DNA from: Avidehalobacter sp964569265
GTDB lineage: Bacteria > Bacillota > Dehalobacteriia > UBA4068 > UBA4997
Assembly: GCA_964569265.1 (NCBI GenBank)
Contig: CAZMTO010000012.1
Span: forward strand, 1 to 49,349
Reading direction: 5' to 3'
DNA length: 49,349 bases
Shown here: positions 16,639 through 24,491 of the stretch, piece after piece
Layout: every line of letters starts with the position of its first letter
Numbering within the stretch: the stretch's first letter is position 1
Position numbers and translations under genes: made by a program
The notes under the pieces: model-generated
Seen by the model: only the letters and a program-made list of their open reading frames with translations
Databases searched by the model: none
What the model was told of the DNA's origin: nothing

Positions 16639-17316
16639 ATGACTAATATTGCCCCGATAAAAATTGCACCTTCTCTGTTAGCTGCCGATATGGGCGATTT
16701 GCGCAATGCCGTAAGCCGCGTAGAGGCTGCCGGTGCCGACTATTTGCACCTTGATGTTATGGACGGTGCTTTTGTACCCAATATTTCTTTTGGGGCCGGT
16801 GTTATTAAAGCACTTAGAGCCGAAAGCAAGCTGTTTTTTGACGTACACCTGATGGTGGAAGATCCGGGGCGATATCTGGCGGATTTTGCCGCTGCCGGTG
16901 CCGACCTTTTGATGGTGCACTACGAAGCCTGCCGCCACCTGCACCGCGATATTCAGCAGATAAAAGCGCTGGGCTTAAAGGCAGGCGTGGCACTTAACCC
17001 GGCTACCCCGGTTGAGGTTTTGACGGATATTTTGCCGGAGCTTGATATGGTACTGATAATGAGCGTTAACCCGGGCTTTGGCGGCCAAAGCTTTATTGAA
17101 GGCAGCTTGGCCAAAATAAAACGCTTAAAGGCTATGATAGCTGCTGCCGGGCTTGATATTGACATTGAGGTTGACGGTGGGGTATCCGAAAAAAATGCCG
17201 CCAAGGTAGCTGCTGCCGGGGCCAACGTGCTGGTAGCAGGCACCGGTGTTTTTGGCAAACCAGACTACCGGGCAGCCATTGAAGATATACGCACTTTGGC
17301 GCAAAATGCCCGCTAA
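16639..17316 (+). CDS. rpe: Ribulose-phosphate 3-epimerase
   Basis: 225-residue TIM-barrel enzyme of the pentose phosphate pathway (ribulose-5-P to xylulose-5-P). Motifs: PSLLAADMGDL, HLDVMDGAFVPNISFG with metal-binding His and Asp, MSVNPGFGGQSFI and IEVDGGVSEKN. AAAGGAG precedes the ATG. Last gene of the def-rpe run. In Bacillus the next genes are thiN and spoVM; here the run ends and a SpoVM-like gene lies 15 kb away. Confidence 0.96.
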   Translation: MTNIAPIKIAPSLLAADMGDLRNAVSRVEAAGADYLHLDVMDGAFVPNISFGAGVIKALRAESKLFFDVHLMVEDPGRYLADFAAAGADLLMVHYEACRHLHRDIQQIKALGLKAGVALNPATPVEVLTDILPELDMVLIMSVNPGFGGQSFIEGSLAKIKRLKAMIAAAGLDIDIEVDGGVSEKNAAKVAAAGANVLVAGTGVFGKPDYRAAIEDIRTLAQNAR

Positions 17317-17329
17317 ATATTTGTTACCA

Positions 17330-17372
17330 AAGCTCCCTTGTGTAAAGCAAATTTACCAAGGGGGCTTTTTTG
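17330..17372 (+). terminator. Terminator of the def-rpe operon
   Basis: Stem AAGCTCCCTTG / CAAGGGGGCTT (17330-17340 with 17357-17367), continued by GTAAA/TTTAC inside, then six T. Strong intrinsic terminator. Confidence 0.9.
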
Positions 17373-17382
17373 CACCCAAAAT

Positions 17383-17411
17383 TGAATATAAACAGCCCCG
17401 GTATCATAGTA
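17383..17411 (+). promoter_or_regulatory. Candidate forespore (sigma-G-like) promoter of pdaA
   Basis: TGAATA (17383-17388), 16-base spacer, CATAGTA (17405-17411). This approximates the sigma-G pattern (G-A-A-T-A and CATnnTA), though the spacer is one or two bases short. No good sigma-A promoter is seen in this gap. Confidence 0.4.
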
Positions 17412-17449
17412 TTTTAAGCAGAATTTAATAACCGAAAAGAGGGTATACT

Positions 17450-18289
17450 ATGCAAACCAGGCAAAGCTTGCAGCAAAAATCTTTTATTAAGCGTAAAAAA
17501 CGGCAAATTTTAACTTCTTGCTTAATGTTTTTGGCCATATTGGCCGGCATCAACATTTTATCACTGTTAGGCAGCGGCAGCGTTACCACAGCCGGCGGCG
17601 CCGACAACTGGGGGCTGAGTTTTCCGGAAGCGGGGGCAACACCGGTAGGCAATGCTACCGCCGATTATCTGGCGGATTTTAATACTTACTATGTTGGCGA
17701 TACCACGCAAAAAGTAATATATCTTACCTTTGACGCCGGTTTTGAAAACGGTAACACCACAGCAATTTTGGATGCATTAAAAAAACACGAAGCACCGGCA
17801 GCCTTTTTTTTAGTAGGCAGCTACATACGTGACCACGGTGATCTGGTGCAGCGTATGGTAGATGAGGGGCATATTGTCGGCAACCATACCAACACCCACC
17901 CCGATATGTCGGCTATAAGCAATATGGAAAGCTTTAACAGTGAGCTGCTGGCCGTACAACAGGCTTATCAACAGCTTATTGGCACCGATATGCCCAAGTT
18001 TTATCGGCCGCCGCAGGGTAAATACAGCGAAACCAATTTAAGTCAGGCTAAGGAGCTTGGCTATACCACTGTATTTTGGAGCCTTGCCTATGTAGACTGG
18101 TATGAAAACGACCAGCCCACCCCGGAAGAAGCCTATGAAAAGCTGATAGGGCGCATACACCCCGGTGCCATAGTGCTGCTGCACAGTACATCTAAAACCA
18201 ACGCCCAAATTTTAGATGAGCTGCTGACCAAATGGGAAAATATGGGCTACAGCTTTAAACCGCTTACCGATTTGCCGCCGACAGCCTAA
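17450..18289 (+). CDS. pdaA: Delta-lactam-biosynthetic de-N-acetylase PdaA (spore cortex)
   Basis: 279 residues. An N-terminal membrane anchor (about 22-42) precedes a NodB polysaccharide-deacetylase domain. PdaA-specific blocks: NWGLSFPEAGATPVGN, VIYLTFDAGFENGNT (motif 1 with DAG rather than DDG, as in PdaA), GNHTNTHPDMS (zinc His pair), KFYRPPQGKYSETNL, TVFWSLAYVDW and HPGAIVLLHSTSKTNA. It removes acetyl from muramic acid so that muramic delta-lactam forms in the spore cortex, a mark for germination lytic enzymes. ATG after AGAGGG. Candidate sigma-G-like promoter upstream. Confidence 0.93.
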   Translation: MQTRQSLQQKSFIKRKKRQILTSCLMFLAILAGINILSLLGSGSVTTAGGADNWGLSFPEAGATPVGNATADYLADFNTYYVGDTTQKVIYLTFDAGFENGNTTAILDALKKHEAPAAFFLVGSYIRDHGDLVQRMVDEGHIVGNHTNTHPDMSAISNMESFNSELLAVQQAYQQLIGTDMPKFYRPPQGKYSETNLSQAKELGYTTVFWSLAYVDWYENDQPTPEEAYEKLIGRIHPGAIVLLHSTSKTNAQILDELLTKWENMGYSFKPLTDLPPTA

Positions 18290-18305
18290 GTTGCAAATAA
18301 AAAAC

Positions 18306-18334
18306 TTGTCATAGCCGATAATAAGTGGTACAAT
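18306..18334 (+). promoter_or_regulatory. Promoter of the aminotransferase gene
   Basis: TTGTCA (18306-18311), 17-base spacer, TACAAT (18329-18334). It lies 58 bp before the GTG start. Confidence 0.6.
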
Positions 18335-18391
18335 AATTTGTAGTTGTATGGTAATTTGTAGCAAAATTTATTATTTTAGGAGGCTATTACA

Positions 18392-19669
18392 GTGCAATTA
18401 AAAGATATGGAAACTAAAGACTTGCAGCAGATGCAGGCGGAGCTGGCCAAACAGTACGAGGATTACAAACAGATGGGGTTAAGCCTTAATATGTCGCGCG
18501 GCAAGCCCAGTAAAGCCCAGTTGGATCTTTCGATGCCGATGCTGGATATTAAAGAGATTACCGCCGCTGACGGTACCGACGCCCGCAACTACGGCGTGTT
18601 AGACGGTCTGCCGGAAGCTAAGCAGTTTATGGCTGATTTTATGTCGGTTCCGGCCGAAAACGTAATTGTTTTTGGTAATTCCAGCCTTAATATTATGTAT
18701 GATACCGTTATGCGTGCCTATGCATTTGGTGTTTTGCCCGATGCTACCCCGTGGAAGGATCAGGGTAAGCTGAAGTTTTTGTGCCCGGTTCCCGGTTACG
18801 ACCGTCACTTTGGCGTTACCGAGGCCTGGGGCTTTGAACTGATTTGCGTACCTATGACACCCACCGGCCCCGATATGGACAAAGTAGAGGAGCTGGTTGC
18901 CAACGATGCTTCGATAAAGGGTATTTGGTGTGTGCCTAAGTATTCTAACCCGGAAGGCTACGTTTACAGCGACGAAACTGTTCGCCGTATGGCCGCTATG
19001 CCCACTGCTGCCGATGACTTCCGCGTTTTCTGGGACAATGCTTACTGCGAGCATTATCTGGATATGGAAGATAAAGCGCAAATTTTAAACTTTTTAGATG
19101 AATGTGCCAAAGCCGGCAACCCGGAACGTCCGTACATCTTTGGCTCCACCTCTAAAATAACTTTCCCCGGTGCCGGTTTGGCTGCTTTTGCTGCCGGCCC
19201 GCAAACTATCAACTATGTTAAAAAGCTGGTAGGTGCGCAAACTATCGGTCACGATAAACTGAATCAGTTGCGCCACATTAAATTTTTTGGCAACAAAGAC
19301 GGTCTTTTGGCACATATGGCCAAACACGCCGAAATTCTGGCACCCAAGTTTGCTATGGTAAACAGCACCTTAGAGCGTGAGCTGGGCGATTTGGGCTGCG
19401 CCGACTGGACTAACCCCAAGGGCGGCTATTTTATGTCGTTTAACACTATGCCCGGTTTGGCCAAAAAGGTAGTTGCTATGTGCAAAGAAGCTGGTGTAGA
19501 GCTGACCGGTGCCGGTGCAACATATCCTTATGGCAAAGACCCCGAAGATAAAAATATCCGTTTGGCACCTTCTATGCCGCCGGTAGAAGATTTAAAGGTA
19601 GCCGCCGAGCTGTTCTGCCTGTGCGTAAAGCTGGCCAGTGTAGAAAAATTGCTGGCAGAGCGTGCCTAA
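18392..19669 (+). CDS. PLP-dependent aminotransferase, aspartate aminotransferase type Ic (PF12897-like)
   Basis: 425 residues, fold-type I. The N-terminus LSLNMSRGKPSKAQLDLS and VLDGLPEAKQFMADFMSVP are typical of the subgroup of aspartate aminotransferases once labelled MocR-like. The PLP lysine is about Lys255 in FGSTSKITFPGAGL; CVPKYSNPEGYVYS and WDNAYCEHY supply the Asn and Asp/Tyr contacts. Probably interconverts aspartate and oxaloacetate, but substrate preference is inferred. GTG start 18392 with AGGAGG upstream. Codon use is more uniform than in the neighbours, suggesting high expression. Confidence 0.88.
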   Translation: MQLKDMETKDLQQMQAELAKQYEDYKQMGLSLNMSRGKPSKAQLDLSMPMLDIKEITAADGTDARNYGVLDGLPEAKQFMADFMSVPAENVIVFGNSSLNIMYDTVMRAYAFGVLPDATPWKDQGKLKFLCPVPGYDRHFGVTEAWGFELICVPMTPTGPDMDKVEELVANDASIKGIWCVPKYSNPEGYVYSDETVRRMAAMPTAADDFRVFWDNAYCEHYLDMEDKAQILNFLDECAKAGNPERPYIFGSTSKITFPGAGLAAFAAGPQTINYVKKLVGAQTIGHDKLNQLRHIKFFGNKDGLLAHMAKHAEILAPKFAMVNSTLERELGDLGCADWTNPKGGYFMSFNTMPGLAKKVVAMCKEAGVELTGAGATYPYGKDPEDKNIRLAPSMPPVEDLKVAAELFCLCVKLASVEKLLAERA

Positions 19670-19716
19670 AATTGGTATAAAATTATAAAACCGTATGAAT
19701 TGTGAGGTATACACCT

Positions 19717-20535
19717 ATGAAAAAGCTTTTAGCCTTAATGCTGTCGCTGTTGATGGTTTGCGGCCTGGCAGCCTGTGGAGAAGAACAGAGCGAGCTTACC
19801 CCTTACGAAATTGTTAAGCAGGCCAGTGAAAAGCTGGATAACGCCGACGGCGTAGCCTATGATATGATAATGGCTATGAAGATGTCGGATTCTACCGATG
19901 CTGAAAATAGCCTGCAAATGAACTTTAGCGGCGATGTTAAAATGCAGAAAATTGCCGAAAACGATTATAACATTGGCTACAATATGACTACCGACCTTTC
20001 TGCTATTGATGCAGCAGCCGGTTCTATTGATATGTCGATGTTCTACACCGACGGTTATATGTACTACGATATGTCGGACTTGGGCGTTAAGTACAAAATT
20101 GCTATGGATATGCAGGACGCTATGGAAACCGTAAATTCTTCTTCTTTCAGCGAGATTGAACAGGATATGGTAAAAGAGCAAAGTGTTGCTGCCGACGGCG
20201 ACGGTCAGGTGGTTAGTCTGCTGCTTGACGGCACCAAAATGACCGATATGGTTATGAGTATGGCCGATGAAATTACCGGCGTGCTGGGTGACGGCAACAA
20301 CATTACCCTGGGTGATATACCTTATACTGTTTATTTAGACGATGCCGGCAATATCACCAACGTCGAAATGAATATGTCGATGAGCATAACCGCCGACGAT
20401 GTAACTATGGATATGACAATTGACCTGACGATGAACGTTGTAGAGGTTGGCGGCGTTGTAGTAGATTTACCCGCTGATTTAGCCGATTATCCGGAAATGA
20501 GCCTTAGCGCTACCGATTTGGATACTGCGGCTTAA
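19717..20535 (+). CDS. Met-rich lipoprotein, function unknown
   Basis: A 272-residue exported lipoprotein: MKKLLALML signal, lipobox LAAC with Cys20. The mature domain starts LTPYEIVKQASEKLDNADGVAYDM and alternates short beta strands with MYYDMSDLG and PYTVYLDDAGNITNVEM, like the LolA/LppX-like beta-sheet lipoproteins common in Clostridia. About 26 Met residues occur in the mature part, clustered in MxM pairs. The ATG at 19717 is chosen because the signal peptide begins there. No function is assigned. Confidence 0.75.
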   Translation: MKKLLALMLSLLMVCGLAACGEEQSELTPYEIVKQASEKLDNADGVAYDMIMAMKMSDSTDAENSLQMNFSGDVKMQKIAENDYNIGYNMTTDLSAIDAAAGSIDMSMFYTDGYMYYDMSDLGVKYKIAMDMQDAMETVNSSSFSEIEQDMVKEQSVAADGDGQVVSLLLDGTKMTDMVMSMADEITGVLGDGNNITLGDIPYTVYLDDAGNITNVEMNMSMSITADDVTMDMTIDLTMNVVEVGGVVVDLPADLADYPEMSLSATDLDTAA

Positions 20536-20559
20536 GCCTGTTTAAATTGTTTAAAATAG

Positions 20560-20601
20560 CCGGGGCCTTGCAGCTTATTGTGTTGCAGGGCCCTTTGCTT
20601 T
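20560..20601 (+). terminator. Probable terminator of the Met-rich lipoprotein gene
   Basis: Ten-base stem GGGCCTTGCA / TGCAGGGCCC (20563-20572 with 20584-20593) with one G-U pair, followed by a broken T tract (CCTTTGCTTT). Confidence 0.65.
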
Positions 20602-20649
20602 ATGCCGTTAGCTGCACAAAATGTATACAATAAAATTACCAAAAGCCTA

Positions 20650-20680
20650 TTGACAAGATAGGAAATGAGTGCTATCATTT
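20650..20680 (+). promoter_or_regulatory. Promoter of the cysteine leader and metY
   Basis: TTGACA (20650-20655), 17-base spacer, TATCAT (20673-20678) with extended TGC. The inverted repeat AAATGA-N6-TCATTT (20663-20668 and 20675-20680) overlaps the -10 and might be an operator. Transcription would start near 20685. Confidence 0.75.
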
Positions 20681-20752
20681 AGACATTCATTGAATTTGAG
20701 CAGAAAATTATCAGCTTGGATGTACACTTTTTAATAAGGAGGCGCAAAGCTA

Positions 20753-20848
20753 ATGACGGGTTTTGACAAAAATGTTTGTTGTTGTCGAATGTTTTACTCC
20801 CGGGCATTTAGTATGGCTTGGCGCTTTGGTGTGCATTCATCCTGTTAA
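20753..20848 (+). CDS. 31-residue leader peptide with Cys-Cys-Cys, putative cysteine attenuator
   Basis: A short reading frame with a strong ribosome binding site (AAGGAGG, 10 bases before ATG) in the metY leader. The peptide starts MTGFDKN, has V-C-C-C-R at residues 8-12 (TGT TGT TGT CGA, CGA being a rare Arg codon here) and ends HSSC. It is 4 Cys in 31 residues. Codons 15-18 form one arm of a long-range stem. With the third Cys codon in the ribosomal A site, the ribosome front would fall near 20795-20796, just before that arm at 20797. The layout is that of leader-peptide attenuation; translation and regulation are inferred. No family is recognised. Confidence 0.7.
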   Translation: MTGFDKNVCCCRMFYSRAFSMAWRFGVHSSC

Positions 20849-20880
20849 TATAAAGCGTTATATAGTCATTTGCCCGGGAG
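20797..20880 (+). promoter_or_regulatory. Antiterminator stem of the cysteine leader
   Basis: CTCCCGGGCA (20797-20806, inside the leader peptide gene) pairs perfectly over ten bases with TGCCCGGGAG (20871-20880). A nested hairpin lies between (819-828 with 851-860 of 20 kb, including CGCTTT/AAAGCG). The 3' arm shares bases 20875-20880 with the terminator, so the two structures exclude each other. Confidence 0.7.
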
Positions 20881-20905
20881 CTTTTAGGTAAGCCCCCGAT
20901 TTTTT
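20875..20905 (+). terminator. Intrinsic terminator of the cysteine leader (attenuator)
   Basis: CGGGAGCTT (20875-20883) pairs with AAGCCCCCG (20890-20898) with one A-C mismatch and a six-base loop, followed by A and six T (20900-20905). It lies between the leader peptide and metY, 55 bp before the metY ATG. Confidence 0.8.
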
Positions 20906-20960
20906 ATGCTCAAGTTCTTGCTTGGACGAATATATATAGATAAGAAAGAGGTCATTTAAA

Positions 20961-22244
20961 ATGAGTAATTATAGATTTGAAACTTTACAACTGCACGTAG
21001 GCCAGGAACAAGCCGACCCTGCTACCGATGCCCGTGCCGTGCCGATTTACCAGACGACGTCTTATGTGTTTGATAACTGCGCCGATGCCGCAGCCCGCTT
21101 TGATTTAAGCAAAGACGGCAATATTTACGGCCGCCTTGGCAACCCCACGCAGGACGTTTTAGAACGCCGTATTGCCGCTTTGGAAGGCGGTGTGGCAGCT
21201 TTGGCCACCGCCAGCGGTGCAGCAGCCATAACCTATGCTATACAGGCTTTGGCAGGGCAGGGTGACCACATTGTTGCTCAAAAAACCATCTACGGCGGCA
21301 CTTATAACCTGTTAGAGCATACCTTGCCCAACGCCGGCATAACCACCACTTTTGTAGATGCACACAACCTTGCCGAGGTAGAAGCCGCTATTAAGCCCAA
21401 CACCAAGGCAATTTATCTGGAAACCCTTGGCAACCCCAACAGCGATATCCCCGATATTGATGCCATTGCCACCATTGCCCATATGCACGGGCTGCCGCTG
21501 GTTATTGATAACACCTTTGGCACACCGTATCTTATACGCCCCATTGAACACGGCGCCGATATTGTAGTACATTCTGCCACTAAATTTATTGGCGGCCACG
21601 GCACCACACTGGGCGGCATAATTGTTGATTCTGGCAAATTTGATTGGACAGTGGGCGGCAAGTTCCCGCAAATTGCCGAACCCAACCCCAGCTACCATGG
21701 TGTATGCTTTGCCAAGGCAGCAGGCCAGGCAGCTTTTGTAACCTATGTGCGTGCCGTACTGCTTAGAGATTTGGGCGGGGCGATTTCTCCGTTTAATGCG
21801 TTTTTGCTGCTGCAAGGTGTCGAAACCCTTTCTCTGCGGTTAGACCGCCACGCTGAAAACACCAAAAAGGTGGTAGAATATCTGTTGCAGCACCCGCTGG
21901 TAGAAAAAGTAAATCATCCGTCGTTGCCCAACCACCCCGACCACGCTCTGTACGAAAAATATTTCCCCAATGGCGGTGCATCTATTTTTACCTTTGAAAT
22001 TAAAGGCGGGGTAGAGGCAGCACACAAGTTTATTGATAACCTGCAAATTTTCTCTCTGTTAGCCAACGTGGCTGATGTAAAATCGCTGGTTATACACCCG
22101 GCAAGCACCACCCACAGCCAGCTTACCGAAGCCGAGCTGGCCGACCAGGGCATACGCCCCAACACTATCCGTCTTTCTATCGGCATTGAACATATTGATG
22201 ATATTATTGCCGATTTGGAAAAAGGCTTTGCCGCATTGCAATAA
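20961..22244 (+). CDS. metY: O-acetylhomoserine sulfhydrylase (aminocarboxypropyltransferase)
   Basis: 427-residue PLP enzyme of the Cys/Met metabolism family. It makes homocysteine from O-acetylhomoserine and sulfide, some members making cysteine from O-acetylserine. Family marks: LHVGQEQADPATDARAVPIYQTTSYVF (quoted here in two pieces: residues 11-27 and on), the PLP lysine about Lys208 in HSATKFIGGHGTTLGG, and the late VADVKSLVIHPASTTHSQL. AAAGAGGT precedes the ATG. It lies behind the Cys-codon leader and is followed by an ABC importer for a cysteine-like substrate, so sulfur amino-acid starvation is the probable inducing signal. Confidence 0.94.
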   Translation: MSNYRFETLQLHVGQEQADPATDARAVPIYQTTSYVFDNCADAAARFDLSKDGNIYGRLGNPTQDVLERRIAALEGGVAALATASGAAAITYAIQALAGQGDHIVAQKTIYGGTYNLLEHTLPNAGITTTFVDAHNLAEVEAAIKPNTKAIYLETLGNPNSDIPDIDAIATIAHMHGLPLVIDNTFGTPYLIRPIEHGADIVVHSATKFIGGHGTTLGGIIVDSGKFDWTVGGKFPQIAEPNPSYHGVCFAKAAGQAAFVTYVRAVLLRDLGGAISPFNAFLLLQGVETLSLRLDRHAENTKKVVEYLLQHPLVEKVNHPSLPNHPDHALYEKYFPNGGASIFTFEIKGGVEAAHKFIDNLQIFSLLANVADVKSLVIHPASTTHSQLTEAELADQGIRPNTIRLSIGIEHIDDIIADLEKGFAALQ

Positions 22245-22257
22245 TGTAATAATAACG

Positions 22258-22287
22258 TTGCAAAAACCCTGCAATATGTGGTAAAAT
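22258..22287 (+). promoter_or_regulatory. Possible weak promoter before the cysteine transporter genes
   Basis: TTGCAA (22258-22263), spacer 18, TAAAAT (22282-22287), in the 80-bp gap after metY. There is no terminator in this gap, so read-through from the metY promoter is also likely. Confidence 0.4.
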
Positions 22288-22323
22288 ATAAATATTAACT
22301 ATTACTAAAAGGAGGTGACTATC

Positions 22324-22983
22324 CTGAACTGGGAGGTAATTCAGCAATATCTTCCCCTGTATCAAGATGCAGCAATATTAACTGTTAAGCTTGGTGCAGC
22401 CGGGATAGCACTTTCTATTATTATCGGGCTTATATGTGCGTTTATCCAACACCTTAAAATGCCCGTTTTGCGGCAAATAGTGGCTGTTTATGTAGAACTT
22501 AGCCGCAATACGCCGATTTTGGTACAGTTGTTCTTTTTGTATTTTGGCTTACCTAAAATCGGCATAAAAACCGACCCTGTAGCCTGTGGTATAATTGGTC
22601 TGGCATTTTTGGGCGGCAGCTATATGGCCGAAGCTTTTAGAAGCGGCCTTGAAGCCGTACCGCCGGTGCAGGAAGAAAGTGCCTTTAGCCTTGGGCTTAG
22701 CCGTATGCAGGCTATGCGCTACGTTATTTTGCCGCAGGCGGTATCTACCAGCGTGCCGGCGTTTATGGCCAATGTTATCTTTCTGCTTAAAGAAACCAGC
22801 GTGTTCAGCGCCATTAGCCTTATGGACTTGATGTTTACTGCTAAAGATCTTATCGGTTTGTACTACAAAACCACCGAATGTTTGTTTTTGCTGGTATTCT
22901 TCTATCTGCTTATTTTGCTGCCGGTATCACTGTTAGGCAGCCTGCTGGAAAGGAGGCTGCGCCATGCCGGATTTGGGTCTTGA
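22324..22983 (+). CDS. Amino-acid ABC transporter permease 1 (probable cysteine importer)
   Basis: About 219 residues, a PAAT-family inner membrane permease with about five transmembrane helices. The EAA loop is YMAEAFRSGLEAVPPVQEES plus ALGL-type SLGLSRMQAM. The start appears to be CTG at 22324: AAGGAGGTGA ends eight bases earlier, and the following residues (NWEVIQQYLPLYQDAA) match the usual family start M-N-W-E. The GTG at 22315 lies inside the Shine-Dalgarno itself. Overlaps permease 2 by 20 bp. Confidence 0.88.
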   Translation: MNWEVIQQYLPLYQDAAILTVKLGAAGIALSIIIGLICAFIQHLKMPVLRQIVAVYVELSRNTPILVQLFFLYFGLPKIGIKTDPVACGIIGLAFLGGSYMAEAFRSGLEAVPPVQEESAFSLGLSRMQAMRYVILPQAVSTSVPAFMANVIFLLKETSVFSAISLMDLMFTAKDLIGLYYKTTECLFLLVFFYLLILLPVSLLGSLLERRLRHAGFGS

Positions 22984-23638
22984 GGTACTGCTAAAGGGGC
23001 AGAATATGGCCCGTCTGCTGGGCGGCCTGTGGGTAGCCTTAAAAATAAGCCTTATAGCCGTTGCCATAAGTATACCGCTGGGCATATTGCTGGGCATTTT
23101 GATGGCCGGCAAAAACCGGGTAATTAAAGCAATTTTGCGTATTTACTTAGAATTTGTGCGTATTATGCCGCAAATGGTGCTGCTGTTTTTAGTGTTTTTC
23201 GGCTCTACCCGTGCTTTTGGCTGGGATATTTCGGCAGAATTAGCATCGGTGATTGTTTTTACCCTGTGGGGTACTGCAGAGATGAGCGATCTGGTGCGCA
23301 GCTCGATTATTTCGGTACCCAAGCACCAGTACGAATGTAGCGTAGCACTGGGCTTAAACCGTACACAGACTTATTTATACATAATACTGCCGCAGGCCGT
23401 GCGGCGCCTGCTGCCGCTGTCAATAAACCTGATAACCCGTATGATAAAAACCACCAGCCTTGTGCTGATGATAGGCGTGGTAGAGGTGCTTAAGGTGGCG
23501 CAGCAGATTATTGAAGCCAACCGATTAAGCAGCCCCAATGCAGCGTTTGGCATATATTTAACGGTATTTGTGCTGTACTTTTTGGCCTGCTGGCCCATAA
23601 GTATGCTGGCAAAATATTTGGAAAAAAAGTGGAAATAG
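22964..23638 (+). CDS. Amino-acid ABC transporter permease 2 (probable cysteine importer)
   Basis: 224-residue PAAT permease, paired with the preceding one. It has hydrophobic segments near 22-45, 60-85, 90-110, 150-175 and 190-215. The EAA-type loop is TAEMSDLVRSSIISVPKHQYECSVALGL. GGAGG, inside the previous gene, precedes the ATG by seven bases. The two permeases together form the membrane channel. Confidence 0.9.
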   Translation: MPDLGLEVLLKGQNMARLLGGLWVALKISLIAVAISIPLGILLGILMAGKNRVIKAILRIYLEFVRIMPQMVLLFLVFFGSTRAFGWDISAELASVIVFTLWGTAEMSDLVRSSIISVPKHQYECSVALGLNRTQTYLYIILPQAVRRLLPLSINLITRMIKTTSLVLMIGVVEVLKVAQQIIEANRLSSPNAAFGIYLTVFVLYFLACWPISMLAKYLEKKWK

Positions 23639-23658
23639 AGAAATGGCGGTGAGCATTT

Positions 23659-24423
23659 TTGACAGAGCTTTTACAAATTAAAAATTTACACAAACGCTTT
23701 GGCGATAACACAGTGCTTGACGGTGTTTCTTTAAGCGTAGAGCAGGGCGAAGTAATTGTAATAATCGGCCCATCCGGCTGCGGCAAAAGTACGTTGCTGC
23801 GCTGTATAAACGGGCTGGAGCCTATTCAGGCGGGCGAAATTTTGTTAGACGGCACACCGATTGACGGCCGTGCCAAACAAAGCACCGAACAACGCCAAAA
23901 GGTAGGTATGGTGTTCCAAAGTTACGAGCTGTTTCCGCATTTATCGGTAATGGATAACATACTGTTAGCGCCCACCAAGGTGCAAAAGCGTGCCAAAGCC
24001 GAGGTGGAAGCCGAAGCGCTCAGCCTGCTTGAGCGTGTGGGCCTGGCAGACAGGGCCAAGAGCTTTCCGCGTGAGTTATCCGGCGGGCAAAAGCAGCGTG
24101 TGGCCATTGTGCGCGCCCTGATAATGCACCCGGAGGTTATGCTGTTTGACGAAGTAACGGCCGCCTTAGACCCGGAGATGGTGCGCGAGGTTTTAGATGT
24201 TATTTTGGGCTTGGCGGAGCAGGGGAGAACAATGCTGATAGTTACCCACGAAATGCAGTTTGCCCGAGCCATTGCCGACCGCATAATATTTTTGGATAAC
24301 GGCAAAATTTTAGAAGATGCCGCGCCGGAGCAGTTTTTTACTGACCCAACAACCAACCGCGCCAAGCAGTTTTTACAAATGTTCGATTTTTCGACGGTAA
24401 AGCCGCGGCATAACAATGTGTAA
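23659..24423 (+). CDS. Amino-acid ABC transporter ATPase (probable cysteine importer)
   Basis: 254-residue GlnQ-type ATPase: Walker A GPSGCGKST, Q-loop MVFQSYELFPHL, signature LSGGQKQR, Walker B VMLFDEVTAALDP (V where P is usual in DEPT) and H-switch VTHEM. The start is TTG 23659 after GGTGAG. Third component of the importer encoded at 22324-25334. Confidence 0.92.
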   Translation: MTELLQIKNLHKRFGDNTVLDGVSLSVEQGEVIVIIGPSGCGKSTLLRCINGLEPIQAGEILLDGTPIDGRAKQSTEQRQKVGMVFQSYELFPHLSVMDNILLAPTKVQKRAKAEVEAEALSLLERVGLADRAKSFPRELSGGQKQRVAIVRALIMHPEVMLFDEVTAALDPEMVREVLDVILGLAEQGRTMLIVTHEMQFARAIADRIIFLDNGKILEDAAPEQFFTDPTTNRAKQFLQMFDFSTVKPRHNNV

Positions 24424-24491
24424 AAAAATTTTTGTAATATAAAGCACGGCAAAAAATAATGTATTACTAATGTAAAAAGGAGAGATTTTTT

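Noticed and set aside
20640..20960. SAM riboswitch (S-box) or T-box in front of metY
   Set aside because: Neither the S-box core nor the T-box GGTGGCACCGC sequence is present; the peptide-plus-terminator layout explains the leader better.
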